From WHSM01 sp050701635 (GTDB taxonomy: Bacteria; Actinomycetota; Actinomycetes; Mycobacteriales; Micromonosporaceae), in assembly GCA_050701635.1 (NCBI GenBank), contig JBOGDF010000005.1, positions 1-38,327 on the forward strand: a stretch of 38,327 nucleotides of DNA, read 5' to 3'. Made by a program: the position numbers and the translations under genes. Every line of letters begins with the position of its first letter. Positions within the stretch are counted from its first letter, which is position 1. This document shows positions 29,964-38,327 of the stretch, piece by piece. The notes below the pieces were generated by a model that was given only the letters and a program-made list of their open reading frames with translations, made no database searches and was not told the origin of the DNA.

Positions 29964-30021
29964 CTGGGCGCGTGCCGAATGTTGTCACACGGTTGCGCTA
30001 GGTTGCTCGGCCGTGGAACCA

Positions 30022-31242
30022 ATGGAGCTGACGCTAGACGACGCGGTCGAGGAGCAGGCCGTGGCTGCGCTGTATCGACAGATCTTCGCGGTGCTGGGCC
30101 GTACAGCCGAGTCGGTGATCTCCGACCAGATGATGGTGGACTTGGCTGAAACCTTGTTCGCGGCGTTCTCCGACGCGGGCAGTGATGGCCTGACGATGGA
30201 GCAGATGCGTCGAACGTGCCGGGGGTATCCAGATGCGGTGTTCGACAGCCGCGTCCGGGTACTGCGGCAGCTGGGTGCAATCGAGCGCGCGTTTGACCGC
30301 CCGAATCAGCAGGTGTACCGGGCGTCATTCGCCAGCTACGTGTCGCTGCTGTTCATCCGTCGCATGCTGACGCGCGGTGGCCAGGTAGAGCTGCACCGCA
30401 TGCTGGCGTTGGAGCGTCTGAACCTCGACGAGGTCGCGACGGAGCAGGAGGCCCGTGGCAGCGCGGAGCGGGTGACGAACGCGTTCCGGCTGATCGTCAC
30501 GGAACTGTTCATGCTGATGTCTGGCGGCACGATCGACGCCTTGCGGGAGAAGGCCCCCCTGCTGTGGAACGCCGAGTCGTTGATCAGCGAGGCGGCAGCG
30601 CTGCACGACATGATCGTGGACAGGTGGCCTGCGTTGACGCGGCCATGCGGCGAGCTTCGGGCAGCTGTGGCGTCGTATCGGGACGTGTCCAACGCTGCCG
30701 CGGCGCGCCTCACCCAGTCGGCGGGAACCACGAGGGCATTGGATCTGTTGCCCGCCGAGACCTGGCGAACGTTTGCCCGTACCGCCGCCGTGGAACGGCT
30801 GGCGGCTCCGTTAGCGCGGCTGGTTTTCGACGCACCCCGAATTTGGCAGGGCGCTGGTGAGATTGCTGAGGCGATCGCGCAGACCGAGCGGCCGAACGTG
30901 CAGAGACCGAGACCGCCCCGCGCGTCGACGCTGGACGCAGTGACTGACGACGCCGACCTGGTCGACGGCGACTCGTCGGTGTTGCGGGAGCGGGCGGAGA
31001 CCGTACTGGAGGGCAGTGATTCGGTCGACTTGGGGCAGCTACTAGGCGGCTGTGGCGACTGGCCGACAGCACGGCGCTTGTTGTCAGATCTGACTGCGGC
31101 GGCCAATCATCCGGATCTTCCGTACGAGCTGATGTGGGCGGACGGGTTGTCAGTGCAGGCTGTCGGGCCGGTGTCGTGGCTACCGAAGGGGCGGTTCGTC
31201 CGGGCTTCGGCCGTTCCGTCGGGGGCAGATGCTGGTGAATGA
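30022..31242 (+). CDS. Kleisin-like subunit of a Wadjet/MksF-type SMC complex (JetA-like)
   Basis: A 406-residue protein from ATG 30022 (GTG 30013 is an alternative; TAGGTT at 29999-30004 could be a -10 box close enough for a leaderless GTG). Residues ~45-110 form a winged helix (MEQMRRTCRGYPDAVFDSRV, then LRQLGAIERAFDRPNQQVYR). Residues ~110-300 are long amphipathic helices like MukF/MksF. The last ~100 residues are a low-complexity linker then a small domain ending VSWLPKGRFVRAS. The gene heads a five-gene operon; its end overlaps the next start by 14 bases. Position, winged helix and helical middle fit the kleisin that bridges the SMC heads and binds the small winged-helix subunits. I see no direct sequence motif that proves it. 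Confidence 0.55.
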   Translation: MELTLDDAVEEQAVAALYRQIFAVLGRTAESVISDQMMVDLAETLFAAFSDAGSDGLTMEQMRRTCRGYPDAVFDSRVRVLRQLGAIERAFDRPNQQVYRASFASYVSLLFIRRMLTRGGQVELHRMLALERLNLDEVATEQEARGSAERVTNAFRLIVTELFMLMSGGTIDALREKAPLLWNAESLISEAAALHDMIVDRWPALTRPCGELRAAVASYRDVSNAAAARLTQSAGTTRALDLLPAETWRTFARTAAVERLAAPLARLVFDAPRIWQGAGEIAEAIAQTERPNVQRPRPPRASTLDAVTDDADLVDGDSSVLRERAETVLEGSDSVDLGQLLGGCGDWPTARRLLSDLTAAANHPDLPYELMWADGLSVQAVGPVSWLPKGRFVRASAVPSGADAGE

Positions 31243-31765
31243 CGAGATGTTGTGGTCGGCCCGGTGTCGCGCGGAAGGACCACAGATGGTTAGCCCCGGC
31301 ATGCCGCCGCCAGTTGGCATGACCCGGTTGGTGGAGCCGGACGAGTCAGGGGCCTGGCTGGTGCCTGTTGGACCCGATGGGGTGTCCCCAGGGGCGTTGG
31401 ATGATCTTCGGCTGTCGGCGCCTAGCGCGGACCGACCGAACGAGGCGAGCAGGGTGCTCGCGGTGTGTCTGCGCTGTTGCTGGCGAGACCTGTCTCAGGA
31501 TCCGTGGCCTGGTCGTTCGGCAGATGTGAGCGAGCTGTTGGCGGTGCTGCAGGCATTACTGCCTACCCGGGGCGTCGAGGTGCACAACCGGTTCGCCGTC
31601 GAGGCGCTGCGGCAGTTGCACGATTCCGGTTGGGTGTTATGGGACCCCTCTAGCGGGCGGGTTCGGCTCGGGCCAAGGGTTGCCACCTGGTCGGTAGGAG
31701 AGCTGGACACGTTGCGTGAGCTGTGCCGGAACATGCCCGAACCGCCGTCGGGGGCCGCCTCATGA
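31229..31765 (+). CDS. Small winged-helix subunit 1 of the SMC operon
   Basis: A 178-residue protein, unrecognised by family. Its C-terminal ~80 residues look like a winged helix: helix DVSELLAVLQALL, recognition-type helix RFAVEALRQLHDSG and a wing WVLWDPSSGRVRLGP. The N-terminal half is Pro/Gly-rich with little predicted structure. It overlaps the kleisin-like gene by 14 bp and the next gene by 4 bp (ATGA), so it is certainly in the operon. Canonical Wadjet and MksBEF sets have one small MukE-like subunit; here there are two consecutive ones. The start ATG follows GGGGG at a fair distance. Confidence 0.6.
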   Translation: MLVNDEMLWSARCRAEGPQMVSPGMPPPVGMTRLVEPDESGAWLVPVGPDGVSPGALDDLRLSAPSADRPNEASRVLAVCLRCCWRDLSQDPWPGRSADVSELLAVLQALLPTRGVEVHNRFAVEALRQLHDSGWVLWDPSSGRVRLGPRVATWSVGELDTLRELCRNMPEPPSGAAS

Positions 31766-32421
31766 CTCATCCTGCGGAGGATCTGCTGTCGGCGCTGTCC
31801 GAGCGGAATCGCGACGAGTTGATCGCTGCGTGGGCGGCTGTGGAGTACGCGCGCGTCCCGGTCGACGAGGCAGGCTTCGCCGCGCTGCGGGATCCCGCGG
31901 CAAGACAGGTCCTTGACAACGTGTTACGTCGGACCGGTCGCACCCTGGTGCGGGTCGATGGTCGCCACTGGACGAGCGGATTCCGCGACGATACGCGGGC
32001 GGCGCTGGTGCTGCGTAGCTGGGGTGTTCTATCGACATACGAACGTGCCGTACTGACCGTCATTCTCGTGCATTCGGTGGCGATACCCCGCGCGGAAGGT
32101 CAACTCGTCGAGGACAGCTGGGTGTCTGCGCGGCCGACGAGCGTCGCAGAGCTAAAGGAACACACTCAGTTGGCTCGCGGGCGTCTGTCCGACGCGCTGC
32201 AGCGGCTGCGCGCTGCGGACTTGATACGGCAGGTTAAGGGCCCCAAGGGCTCGACCGGAGCCGCGTACGCCCCAGGCCCACAGTTCCACCGGCTCACTGC
32301 CGACGCCCGCCGGGTTCTACAGGAGGAGTTGATCCTTGCCGCCGGCCCGGGGACACCATTGGCATCCGCGATCAAGGCCGCCCGTCAGCAGGACCGGCCC
32401 AGGCAGGAAGGAGTGCGATGA
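31762..32421 (+). CDS. Small winged-helix subunit 2 of the SMC operon (MukE/JetB-like)
   Basis: A 219-residue protein. The ATG at 31762 overlaps the previous stop as ATGA, which is preferred over the longer reading from 31723. Residues ~130-200 form a winged helix (SVAELKEHTQLARGRLSDAL, QRLRAADLIRQVKGPKGSTG, with a basic wing). The N-terminal part, with TRAALVLRSWGVLSTYERAV, is mainly helical. By length and place directly before the SMC gene it corresponds to MksE/JetB. It overlaps the SMC gene by 4 bp. The call rests on context and on predicted helix pattern, not on a family motif. Confidence 0.6.
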   Translation: MTHPAEDLLSALSERNRDELIAAWAAVEYARVPVDEAGFAALRDPAARQVLDNVLRRTGRTLVRVDGRHWTSGFRDDTRAALVLRSWGVLSTYERAVLTVILVHSVAIPRAEGQLVEDSWVSARPTSVAELKEHTQLARGRLSDALQRLRAADLIRQVKGPKGSTGAAYAPGPQFHRLTADARRVLQEELILAAGPGTPLASAIKAARQQDRPRQEGVR

Positions 32422-35400
32422 CAACGCCGGAGGAGCAGTACCAGGATGTTGTCGGTGAGCGGGTCATCCTCGGCATCCAAATGATCGGAATCTCCCGGCT
32501 GTCGACGCACCCCGTCCCGCTCGTTCCTGGCTGTTTGATCACCGTGGCCGGTCAAGGCCCCACCGACTCCAACGGCGCAGGAAAGTCTTCCTTCATCGCC
32601 GGACTGACGTTGTTGCACGGCGACGAGCAGTGGCGGCTTGCGTCGGGGGCACGTGAATCGGCCGACCTGCTGTTCTCCGCCGAAGCCGCCGGGCAGGAGC
32701 GCGACTACGCCAGCGCCGAGCACGGCTACTTGATCGGCGTGTTCGGCTACCCCTCGATCACCGGCATCGACGAGTTGGCTGCCACGGCGGTCACGGTGTG
32801 GCTGAGGATCAACCGGGAACGGCCACACGTCCTGGTCCGCTGGGCGGACGGTCTGCACCTGCCCACCGCGTCCACAGAAGCCGACCGAGAAATACAGGCC
32901 GACCAGATGTGGCAAGGCCTCCCACCTAGGGCGGGCCGCAAGGACTTCATCGGGCGCGATCTGTCGCGGGTCCTGTTCGGTGAGCACATCCGGTGCGTGT
33001 CGTTCCTCTCCACGTCGGTGAGGCCCACGAACACCGCGAACCTGCTCGCCCAACCGCTGAACGAGCTCAAGCCCGACAGGATCTTCTCCGCGGTCGCGGC
33101 GCTCACCGGCCTCGACCACGAGCTGCAGCAAGAGCAGCAAGCCCGTAGCGCCGAACACGCAGAGAAAGAGGAGGCAGATCGCGCCGAGATCAACCTTTGC
33201 AAATGGGAAGAAGAGGCGTACGTCCTTGAGCAAGCCATCGACCGACGTGACGAGGCGCGCGCGTTGACGACCGACGTCCGCGACTTGTGGCGCAACAGGG
33301 CCGCGTGCCTGGTAGCGCAAGCTCAGCAAGACCTGCAGGACGTCAACGCCGATCTTGAAGAACTGAGGGCACGTCAGGCCGAGAACGCTACTGCGCTTGA
33401 GGAGTGCAATCGGCAGGTCGGCCTGTTGGGCGACGGGGCGAAGCTACAGACCCACTACCAGCAGGCGTCTCAGGTTTACGACGAGCTGCAAAAGCAGGAC
33501 GAGCAGCTCCGAAGCCGCAGAGCGATCCTCGAGACGGAGGTAGAGCGGCTCGGCCGCGAGATCGCCGAGCATGAGAACTGCGCGCGCGAGGCCGATGGTC
33601 GTGACGAACCAAGCGCAAGAGATGAACTCGCCAAAGCCGAAGCCGCCAAGCTGCGCGCCATCCGAACCCATGCGATCGCCGACAAGGTCCACAACGACGC
33701 GGCTGATGCGCTGGCGGCCGCCGAGTCTGGCACGGGCGTAGCGGATGAGCAGCTGCGGGCGCTCGGTAATACAGTGCGGGCCGTCGCTCTCCTCGACGCG
33801 GTGTCACTCACCGAAGCAGACCGCCCCGTCTGGGAGCCGCTGCTCTGGCCATATCGAGAAGCTGTCGTGGTTCACCGCACAGACATGCCGAAAGCGATCA
33901 CGGCGCTCGCCGGCAAGGCAGGCTCCATGCTCGTCCCCGCGGAAGACGGCAGCGAACCTGCCCTGGCGGGTGTGCCACGGTCGGCCGAGCCAGACCTTGA
34001 CATCTCTCGGTTCCTCGCCGCGCTGAGGTCCCACAGCGTTCACCGCGATGATCCCGCGCGTGCGGCACACCACGACACCGGTGTGGTCACGATCGGAGGG
34101 TTCGATCACCCGGTGAGCGGACGCGCCGCCCGGATCTTTCGTGCCCGCGCCACGCTTGCAGAGGCAGGCAAGCAACTGGCAGATGCCGAGCAGGGCCTCG
34201 GCAAGGCCGAGCGAGCAGTCGGGCTGGCGAACCGACGTCTGACCGGAGCTCAAGCGGCCGGGGCGGCGGCCGAAAAGCGTACGACCAGAGAACAGAAGCG
34301 GCGAGAGCTGCGGAACACCGATGAAGCCCGAGGAAGGCTCGGGCCGCGGCTAAGCGCAGCCCGCGCCGAGTACGACAAGGCCCGCACTGACAGGGAGCTC
34401 CGCCAGGAAAAGCTCAAGACCGTTCAAGCCTCGCGAAACAACATAGAGCGAACCCGCCAGGAGCTTCTCGAGCAAGGACGCAAGCTGCTTGCCCGCAAGG
34501 CAGGCATCAACCTTGACCAGCTCCTGGAGGCGTGGGGCGGCACCGTGCGAAGCGCCGAGGACCGCATCTCCGACCTGTCAGACGACGAGCAGCTCTACAC
34601 CGAAGACGACTGGTGGCGCACCGCCGAAGAACACCTCGCACGCATCCTCAACCTCTGCTTCCCAGAACACATCCGCGACGACGCCATGCCTGCCGAGGTC
34701 CGTGAGCTGTTGACCGAACGCGCGGTGCCCGGGCGGGGGCAGGCAGAACGGCAGAAGGACACGCTGCCGCGACTGCTACAAGCCGTGGAGAACTACCTGA
34801 GACTGCAGGCCGACTACGACACCCACAAGCGAGCGCAGCTTGCCACCCAACGCACAAGCCGCCGCGGTGCCCTGGAAGCAGCTCAGATAGGCCACGCCGA
34901 AGCGGCGAAAGCCGCCGCCGCAGTGCGGGCTTCCCTGGCCAAAGCCGTCAAGGCGCGTCTAGACGCGGTATCGCAGGCGTTCGACGAACTCGACCAAAGC
35001 TACGGCGGGTACGGCGCCGGACTGCGATACGCCGAGCCGGAACCTCCCACCGATCCCACCAAGAAGTGGAACTGGGAGATCACACCCGTCTGGCGACGCG
35101 CCGAAGGCAAGGCGCTGTCGCCTTACGACCGGCGAGGCAACACCGCACAGATGGACGAGAAGGCGGTCAAACTCGTCTGCGCCGCCGCCTTGGCCAGCGG
35201 TACCGGACATCCGCTGCTGCTGGTCCTCGACGAACTCGGACGCAACCTCGGTAAACAGCACCGCCGTGAGGCGGTTGCCCTCTTCGAAAGAATCGGCAGA
35301 GACAACGGCATCACCGTGGTAGGCGCGTTGCAAGACGACATGGAACGCTATGCCATCGACGCCTGCGGCCAGTACATCAAGCTCCGCCGCTCCTCTGACG

Positions 35401-35531
35401 CAATGCCCTACAACCAGCCACCGGCAATCACCGGCTACGACGACAACGAAGCGAGAGTCCTACTGCTAGGGGAATGGCTGACCGGCAGCCATCAAGACGC
35501 CGAGGAGCCAGACACCGATGAGGCCGCATGA
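32418..35531 (+). CDS. SMC-like ATPase (JetC/MksB/EptC-like)
   Basis: A 1037-residue structural-maintenance ATPase. The head has TDSNGAGKSSF near residue 53 as Walker A. Two long coiled coils flank a central globular part (~445-580) with RPVWEPLLWPYREAVVV, which is hinge-like. The second head half carries HPLLLVLDELGRNLG (~934-948, Walker B) and GITVVGALQDD after it. The usual LSGGE signature is not visible; LSPYDRRGNTAQMDEKAV takes its place. The P-loop is unusual: its first glycine is replaced by aspartate (DSNGAGKS). GGAAGGAG precedes the ATG, and ATGA overlaps tie it to the genes on both sides. Such ATPases in Wadjet/MksB/EptC complexes extrude DNA loops and restrict plasmids; that role is inferred here. 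Confidence 0.82.
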   Translation: MTTPEEQYQDVVGERVILGIQMIGISRLSTHPVPLVPGCLITVAGQGPTDSNGAGKSSFIAGLTLLHGDEQWRLASGARESADLLFSAEAAGQERDYASAEHGYLIGVFGYPSITGIDELAATAVTVWLRINRERPHVLVRWADGLHLPTASTEADREIQADQMWQGLPPRAGRKDFIGRDLSRVLFGEHIRCVSFLSTSVRPTNTANLLAQPLNELKPDRIFSAVAALTGLDHELQQEQQARSAEHAEKEEADRAEINLCKWEEEAYVLEQAIDRRDEARALTTDVRDLWRNRAACLVAQAQQDLQDVNADLEELRARQAENATALEECNRQVGLLGDGAKLQTHYQQASQVYDELQKQDEQLRSRRAILETEVERLGREIAEHENCAREADGRDEPSARDELAKAEAAKLRAIRTHAIADKVHNDAADALAAAESGTGVADEQLRALGNTVRAVALLDAVSLTEADRPVWEPLLWPYREAVVVHRTDMPKAITALAGKAGSMLVPAEDGSEPALAGVPRSAEPDLDISRFLAALRSHSVHRDDPARAAHHDTGVVTIGGFDHPVSGRAARIFRARATLAEAGKQLADAEQGLGKAERAVGLANRRLTGAQAAGAAAEKRTTREQKRRELRNTDEARGRLGPRLSAARAEYDKARTDRELRQEKLKTVQASRNNIERTRQELLEQGRKLLARKAGINLDQLLEAWGGTVRSAEDRISDLSDDEQLYTEDDWWRTAEEHLARILNLCFPEHIRDDAMPAEVRELLTERAVPGRGQAERQKDTLPRLLQAVENYLRLQADYDTHKRAQLATQRTSRRGALEAAQIGHAEAAKAAAAVRASLAKAVKARLDAVSQAFDELDQSYGGYGAGLRYAEPEPPTDPTKKWNWEITPVWRRAEGKALSPYDRRGNTAQMDEKAVKLVCAAALASGTGHPLLLVLDELGRNLGKQHRREAVALFERIGRDNGITVVGALQDDMERYAIDACGQYIKLRRSSDAMPYNQPPAITGYDDNEARVLLLGEWLTGSHQDAEEPDTDEAA

Positions 35532-36814
35532 ACACGGCCCCACGCACACCGCCACGGGGTTTTCGCTTCCCCGGCGCCGTCGACGGCTTTGCCGGACTGG
35601 CTGCCTTCGCCGTGCCAGACCGCGACGGCAACTACCGCAAGGGCCGGCGCGGCATCGACATCGTCACTCGCGTAACTCTCGAACCCGAAGAGGACACCAC
35701 GCCACACCGACCGGCTGGCCTCACCAACACCCAATGGTCCTGGCTCACCTCAGCCCCACGTCGCTGGGACAGCATCACCAAGAGACTCGGCCTCGAAGCC
35801 CAGCAGCTCATCACCGAGCTGGCCAGAAGCAACTGCCTGCGCATCGAATGCGACTTCACGGCGGGCCGGATCCAGACACCACCCCGCCAGACCATCCCGA
35901 ACGAGGCTCTATGCGCCGAGCACCGCACGCAGACCACCCAAGAACGGAACAGACGGCAAGAACTCGCCACCCGCGCGGCAGAACTCGCCGAGCACCTCGA
36001 AGCGAGCTGGCCAGGTGTCGCAACGGCACTGCGAGACCTGCCCAGCCACGACCAGCGACTCACCTGGGTCGTCGCCGCCGCTAGGGATCTCGCCGTTGGG
36101 CGCACCCACGATGGACCTCGAGCGTTCGTGCAAGCCCACGAGCCCACCCGGGGCACCAAAGCCCGCGAAGACATCCAAGCCCTACTTCGCAGCCTCGGCT
36201 GCGAGCCCGACGCCATCACAGCGCTGGGCATCACCCGAGCGCCATACATCGGCATCGGCGGACCGCTAAGCCTCACTGTCAACGACCACCCGATCAGCAC
36301 AGGCCCGTTGCCTGGCCCTCATTCGTTCCGGCTCAGCCACCGCATGAACCTCCACCTACTACCCAGACCCGCTGTACGGCGCCTGATCGTGATCGAGAAC
36401 AGGCAGGCCGCCGAAGCTGCCTGCGACACGTGGCCAGACGAAGCGATCATCTGGTGCCAGGGCCAAGTCGCTGACCTTGCCGTGCACCTCATCGCCCAAG
36501 CCGCACAAGGGCTGTCTCAGGTCGTCATCTGCCCAGACGCCGACCTGGGCGGTGTCCACATCGCTGCGCGCATCCTCGACCACCTAGCCAACCGCGAAGC
36601 CGTTCGGGTCATCGACGTCGGAGCCGGAGACCACCCTGTCGGCAAGGCATTCAGCGGCGCCGCCACTCAGGCGCTGCAGCACCTCGCCGCCCGCGACGAC
36701 CCTGCCGGCAAGCTGGCAACCGAATGCCTGCGACGAGGCCACGCCGTGGAGCAAGAGGCACCAATACGAGGTGCCCTAAGAACCTTCATGGACACGTCGG
36801 GCCGCGGCAAGTAG
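35528..36814 (+). CDS. Toprim-domain protein (JetD/MksG-like, DUF2399/DUF2220 type)
   Basis: A 428-residue protein whose ATG overlaps the SMC stop (ATGA). The N-terminal ~270 residues include winged-helix-like segments (LTNTQWSWLTSAPRRWDSIT) and an arginine-rich helical part. The C-terminal ~140 residues form a Toprim domain: RLIVIENRQAAEA (~287-299, catalytic glutamate), then AIIWCQGQVADLAVHL, then VVICPDADLGGVHIAARIL (~331-349) with the D-x-D metal motif. This is the layout of JetD/MksG, the topoisomerase VI-like nuclease that cleaves plasmid DNA once the SMC complex has trapped it. It ends the operon and its stop is 4 bp from the convergent BTAD regulator. The nuclease activity is inferred from the intact residues. 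Confidence 0.8.
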   Translation: MNTAPRTPPRGFRFPGAVDGFAGLAAFAVPDRDGNYRKGRRGIDIVTRVTLEPEEDTTPHRPAGLTNTQWSWLTSAPRRWDSITKRLGLEAQQLITELARSNCLRIECDFTAGRIQTPPRQTIPNEALCAEHRTQTTQERNRRQELATRAAELAEHLEASWPGVATALRDLPSHDQRLTWVVAAARDLAVGRTHDGPRAFVQAHEPTRGTKAREDIQALLRSLGCEPDAITALGITRAPYIGIGGPLSLTVNDHPISTGPLPGPHSFRLSHRMNLHLLPRPAVRRLIVIENRQAAEAACDTWPDEAIIWCQGQVADLAVHLIAQAAQGLSQVVICPDADLGGVHIAARILDHLANREAVRVIDVGAGDHPVGKAFSGAATQALQHLAARDDPAGKLATECLRRGHAVEQEAPIRGALRTFMDTSGRGK

Positions 36815-36818
36815 GGAC

Positions 36819-38327
36819 TCAACCGCGCTTGCCTTGCCGCAGTTGTGCCATGAGTTGGTTGGCGAGGTCGGTGGTGGTCTCGTCGGGCTCCATGTCGATG
36901 TCCGCTAGGCGTTCGGTGAGGGAGCGCAGCAGCGATCGGAGGCCTGGTGTGTCGCCCTTGGCCGCGTACAGGCGCATGGCTTGCCGGTAGATCGCCTCGT
37001 CGTGGGGCCCGTGTTCGATCGCGGTGTGCAGGACGTGGAGGGCCTGGTCGGGGTCGGTGGGTGCGAGGAGGTCGGCGAGGGCGAGGTGTGCGTCGAGGGC
37101 TTGGCGGCGTACGGCTTCGCGGGCTGGTTCGATCCAGTCGTATTCGTAGCCGTCGGCGAGGGGGCCGGTGTAGGCGTCGACGGCGCGGCGCAGCCCGTCG
37201 ATGCGGGTGGGGTCGTCGGCGCCGCGTTCGTAGTCGGCGAGGGCGCGTTGCATCCGGCGCAGGTCGGTGTCGACCTCGTCGGGGTTGAGCAGGTAGCGGT
37301 GGCGGGGGTGTTGGACGTGCCCGCTGTCGCCGCCGGCGTGGGTGAGGTGGACGCGGAGGTTGGACACGCAGACGTGGAGGCGGTGGGCCGCTCGACTGTG
37401 GGGTACGTCGCCGTAGACGTCTTCGAGGATGGCGTTGCTGGTGGCGCCGCCGTCGTTGACGGCGAGGTAGACGAGCAGCTCGCGGGCTTTGCCGCGGAAC
37501 GGTTCCTTGGGTGGTGGCCGGTTGTAGTGGATGCGGGGCGCGCCCAACACAGACACCAGCGCTGGCCCTGCGTCGAGCTGGGTCTCGGTCGTCTGAGTGG
37601 CTGTCGGGGACGGTTGGACGGGTGCCTGCTGATCGCCGGTGAGGTTCTCCCCGTCGTCCCCTTCGATAGCCGCGACGGGATCTGGGGCGCCTTCGACGGG
37701 TCGCGGCTCGTCGGGGGTTGCGTCTTCTTCGGGGTGGGCTGGTCTGGATGGGGCGTGCTCGGCCGGGGGCGGGGTGGGCGGGTGTCCGGTGTGGGACTCG
37801 GCGAGCACGGTGAGCAGGTCTGCGGTTTCGGCGGGTGTGAGAACGGCGAGGCAGCCGTTGACGGCTGGCTGCTGGTCGGCGTGGGGCGCGGGGCGGGTGG
37901 GGTTGGTGGTGCCTTCGGTGTTGACATGGAGGGTGTGGCCGGTGGGCCAGTCGCCGAGGAGGACGGCGTGGACGTCGAGGCGCCGGCCTTGGGTGAGTAG
38001 GGCGGCGATGCGGGCGCGTTCGTGGGCGGCGTCGGCGTCGGCGATGAGCAGGAGGGGTGGGAGGGGCTCTTCGGTGGGGTCGTCGTGGCGGATCTCGGCG
38101 ACGGTGGTGGCTTCGTGTTCGTAGGCGAGGCGGGTGCGGTGCAGTGTGGCGTGGTCGAGGGTGTCGAGGGCTTCCGGCAGCCCCGGTGCGACGGTCAGGC
38201 GTGGGGTGTCGGGGAGGGTCACGGCGTCGGCGCCGAGCAGGGTGGCGAGGGTGGCGGCGGGGATCACGACCTGGGCGCGGGCGTGGGGGTCGTCCGCGCC
38301 TCCCGCGGTGAGGGCGGCGGCCAGGAA
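36819..38327 (-). CDS. BTAD-type transcriptional regulator (partial, N-terminus off window)
   Basis: The minus-strand frame is open to the right edge, giving 502 residues of a larger protein. After an acidic, Pro-rich linker (~residues 165-235 of the visible part) comes an OmpR/PhoB-type winged helix (KARELLVYLAVNDGGATSN, HRLHVCVSNLRVHL). A bacterial transcriptional activator domain with TPR-like helices follows (DTDLRRMQRALADYERGADD, YTGPLADGYEYDWIEPAREA). Similar large LysM-BTAD regulators occur in actinobacterial integrative and conjugative elements and plasmids; the LysM part would lie off the window. It is convergent with the Toprim gene. The true start is outside the window; an internal GTG in frame at 38265-38267 should not be taken as such. 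The target genes are unknown. Confidence 0.85.
   Translation of the reverse strand, partial: FLAAALTAGGADDPHARAQVVIPAATLATLLGADAVTLPDTPRLTVAPGLPEALDTLDHATLHRTRLAYEHEATTVAEIRHDDPTEEPLPPLLLIADADAAHERARIAALLTQGRRLDVHAVLLGDWPTGHTLHVNTEGTTNPTRPAPHADQQPAVNGCLAVLTPAETADLLTVLAESHTGHPPTPPPAEHAPSRPAHPEEDATPDEPRPVEGAPDPVAAIEGDDGENLTGDQQAPVQPSPTATQTTETQLDAGPALVSVLGAPRIHYNRPPPKEPFRGKARELLVYLAVNDGGATSNAILEDVYGDVPHSRAAHRLHVCVSNLRVHLTHAGGDSGHVQHPRHRYLLNPDEVDTDLRRMQRALADYERGADDPTRIDGLRRAVDAYTGPLADGYEYDWIEPAREAVRRQALDAHLALADLLAPTDPDQALHVLHTAIEHGPHDEAIYRQAMRLYAAKGDTPGLRSLLRSLTERLADIDMEPDETTTDLANQLMAQLRQGKRG

Overview
The window is high-GC chromosomal DNA from an actinomycete, most likely a Micromonosporaceae-type filamentous soil bacterium. 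This rests on strong G/C third positions, many GTG/TTG starts, several signal-peptide-bearing glycosidases with CBM and P/S/T linkers, an LPxTG-anchored protein and a BTAD-type regulator. Family calls come from motifs read by eye; no database search was possible.

Layout. (1) 1-4.2 kb: an aminophosphonate locus. phnC (cut by the window edge), phnD and a TIGR03364-like FAD oxidoreductase lie on the minus strand. Facing them are a GntR/UTRA regulator and a phosphonatase-like HAD hydrolase (TIGR03351-like). (2) 4.3-8.2 kb: a TrmB/LuxR-type regulator followed by a large secreted metzincin-like protein with thrombospondin-3 repeats. (3) 8.2-16.7 kb: a secreted polysaccharide and chitin utilisation cluster. 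It holds a wall-anchored GH43 (frameshifted as given), a GH20 hexosaminidase with chitin-binding modules, a cytosolic lactonase, two divergent GH18 chitinases and a DeoR regulator. Three 19-bp AT-rich palindromes (7-5-7) sit in its divergent promoters and look like one regulon. (4) 16.9-21.2 kb: a degraded zone with a ricin-lectin remnant, a VOC-protein remnant, a multiply frameshifted cadherin-like/Calx-beta surface protein and a broken tRNA-Lys(UUU).

(5) 21.3-36.8 kb: an accessory defence island, all on the plus strand. Its first part is a helicase with a C-terminal PD-(D/E)XK-like nuclease, a C5 cytosine methyltransferase, Vsr and a candidate restriction nuclease. Next come a coiled-coil protein with a DUF2130-like end and a DndB/DGQHR-like protein. 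Last is a tightly overlapping five-gene operon of a kleisin-like protein, two small winged-helix proteins, an SMC-like ATPase and a Toprim protein. This operon resembles Wadjet/MksBEFG/EptABCD plasmid-restriction condensins, but it has an extra small subunit and an unusual P-loop. (6) 36.8 kb to the end: a convergent BTAD regulator, cut by the window edge, of a type often seen in actinobacterial mobile elements.

The best candidate for an undescribed system is the 27.2-36.8 kb block: a DndB-like protein and a coiled-coil partner next to a five-subunit Wadjet-like SMC/Toprim complex. The association is seen in the sequence; joint function is inference.
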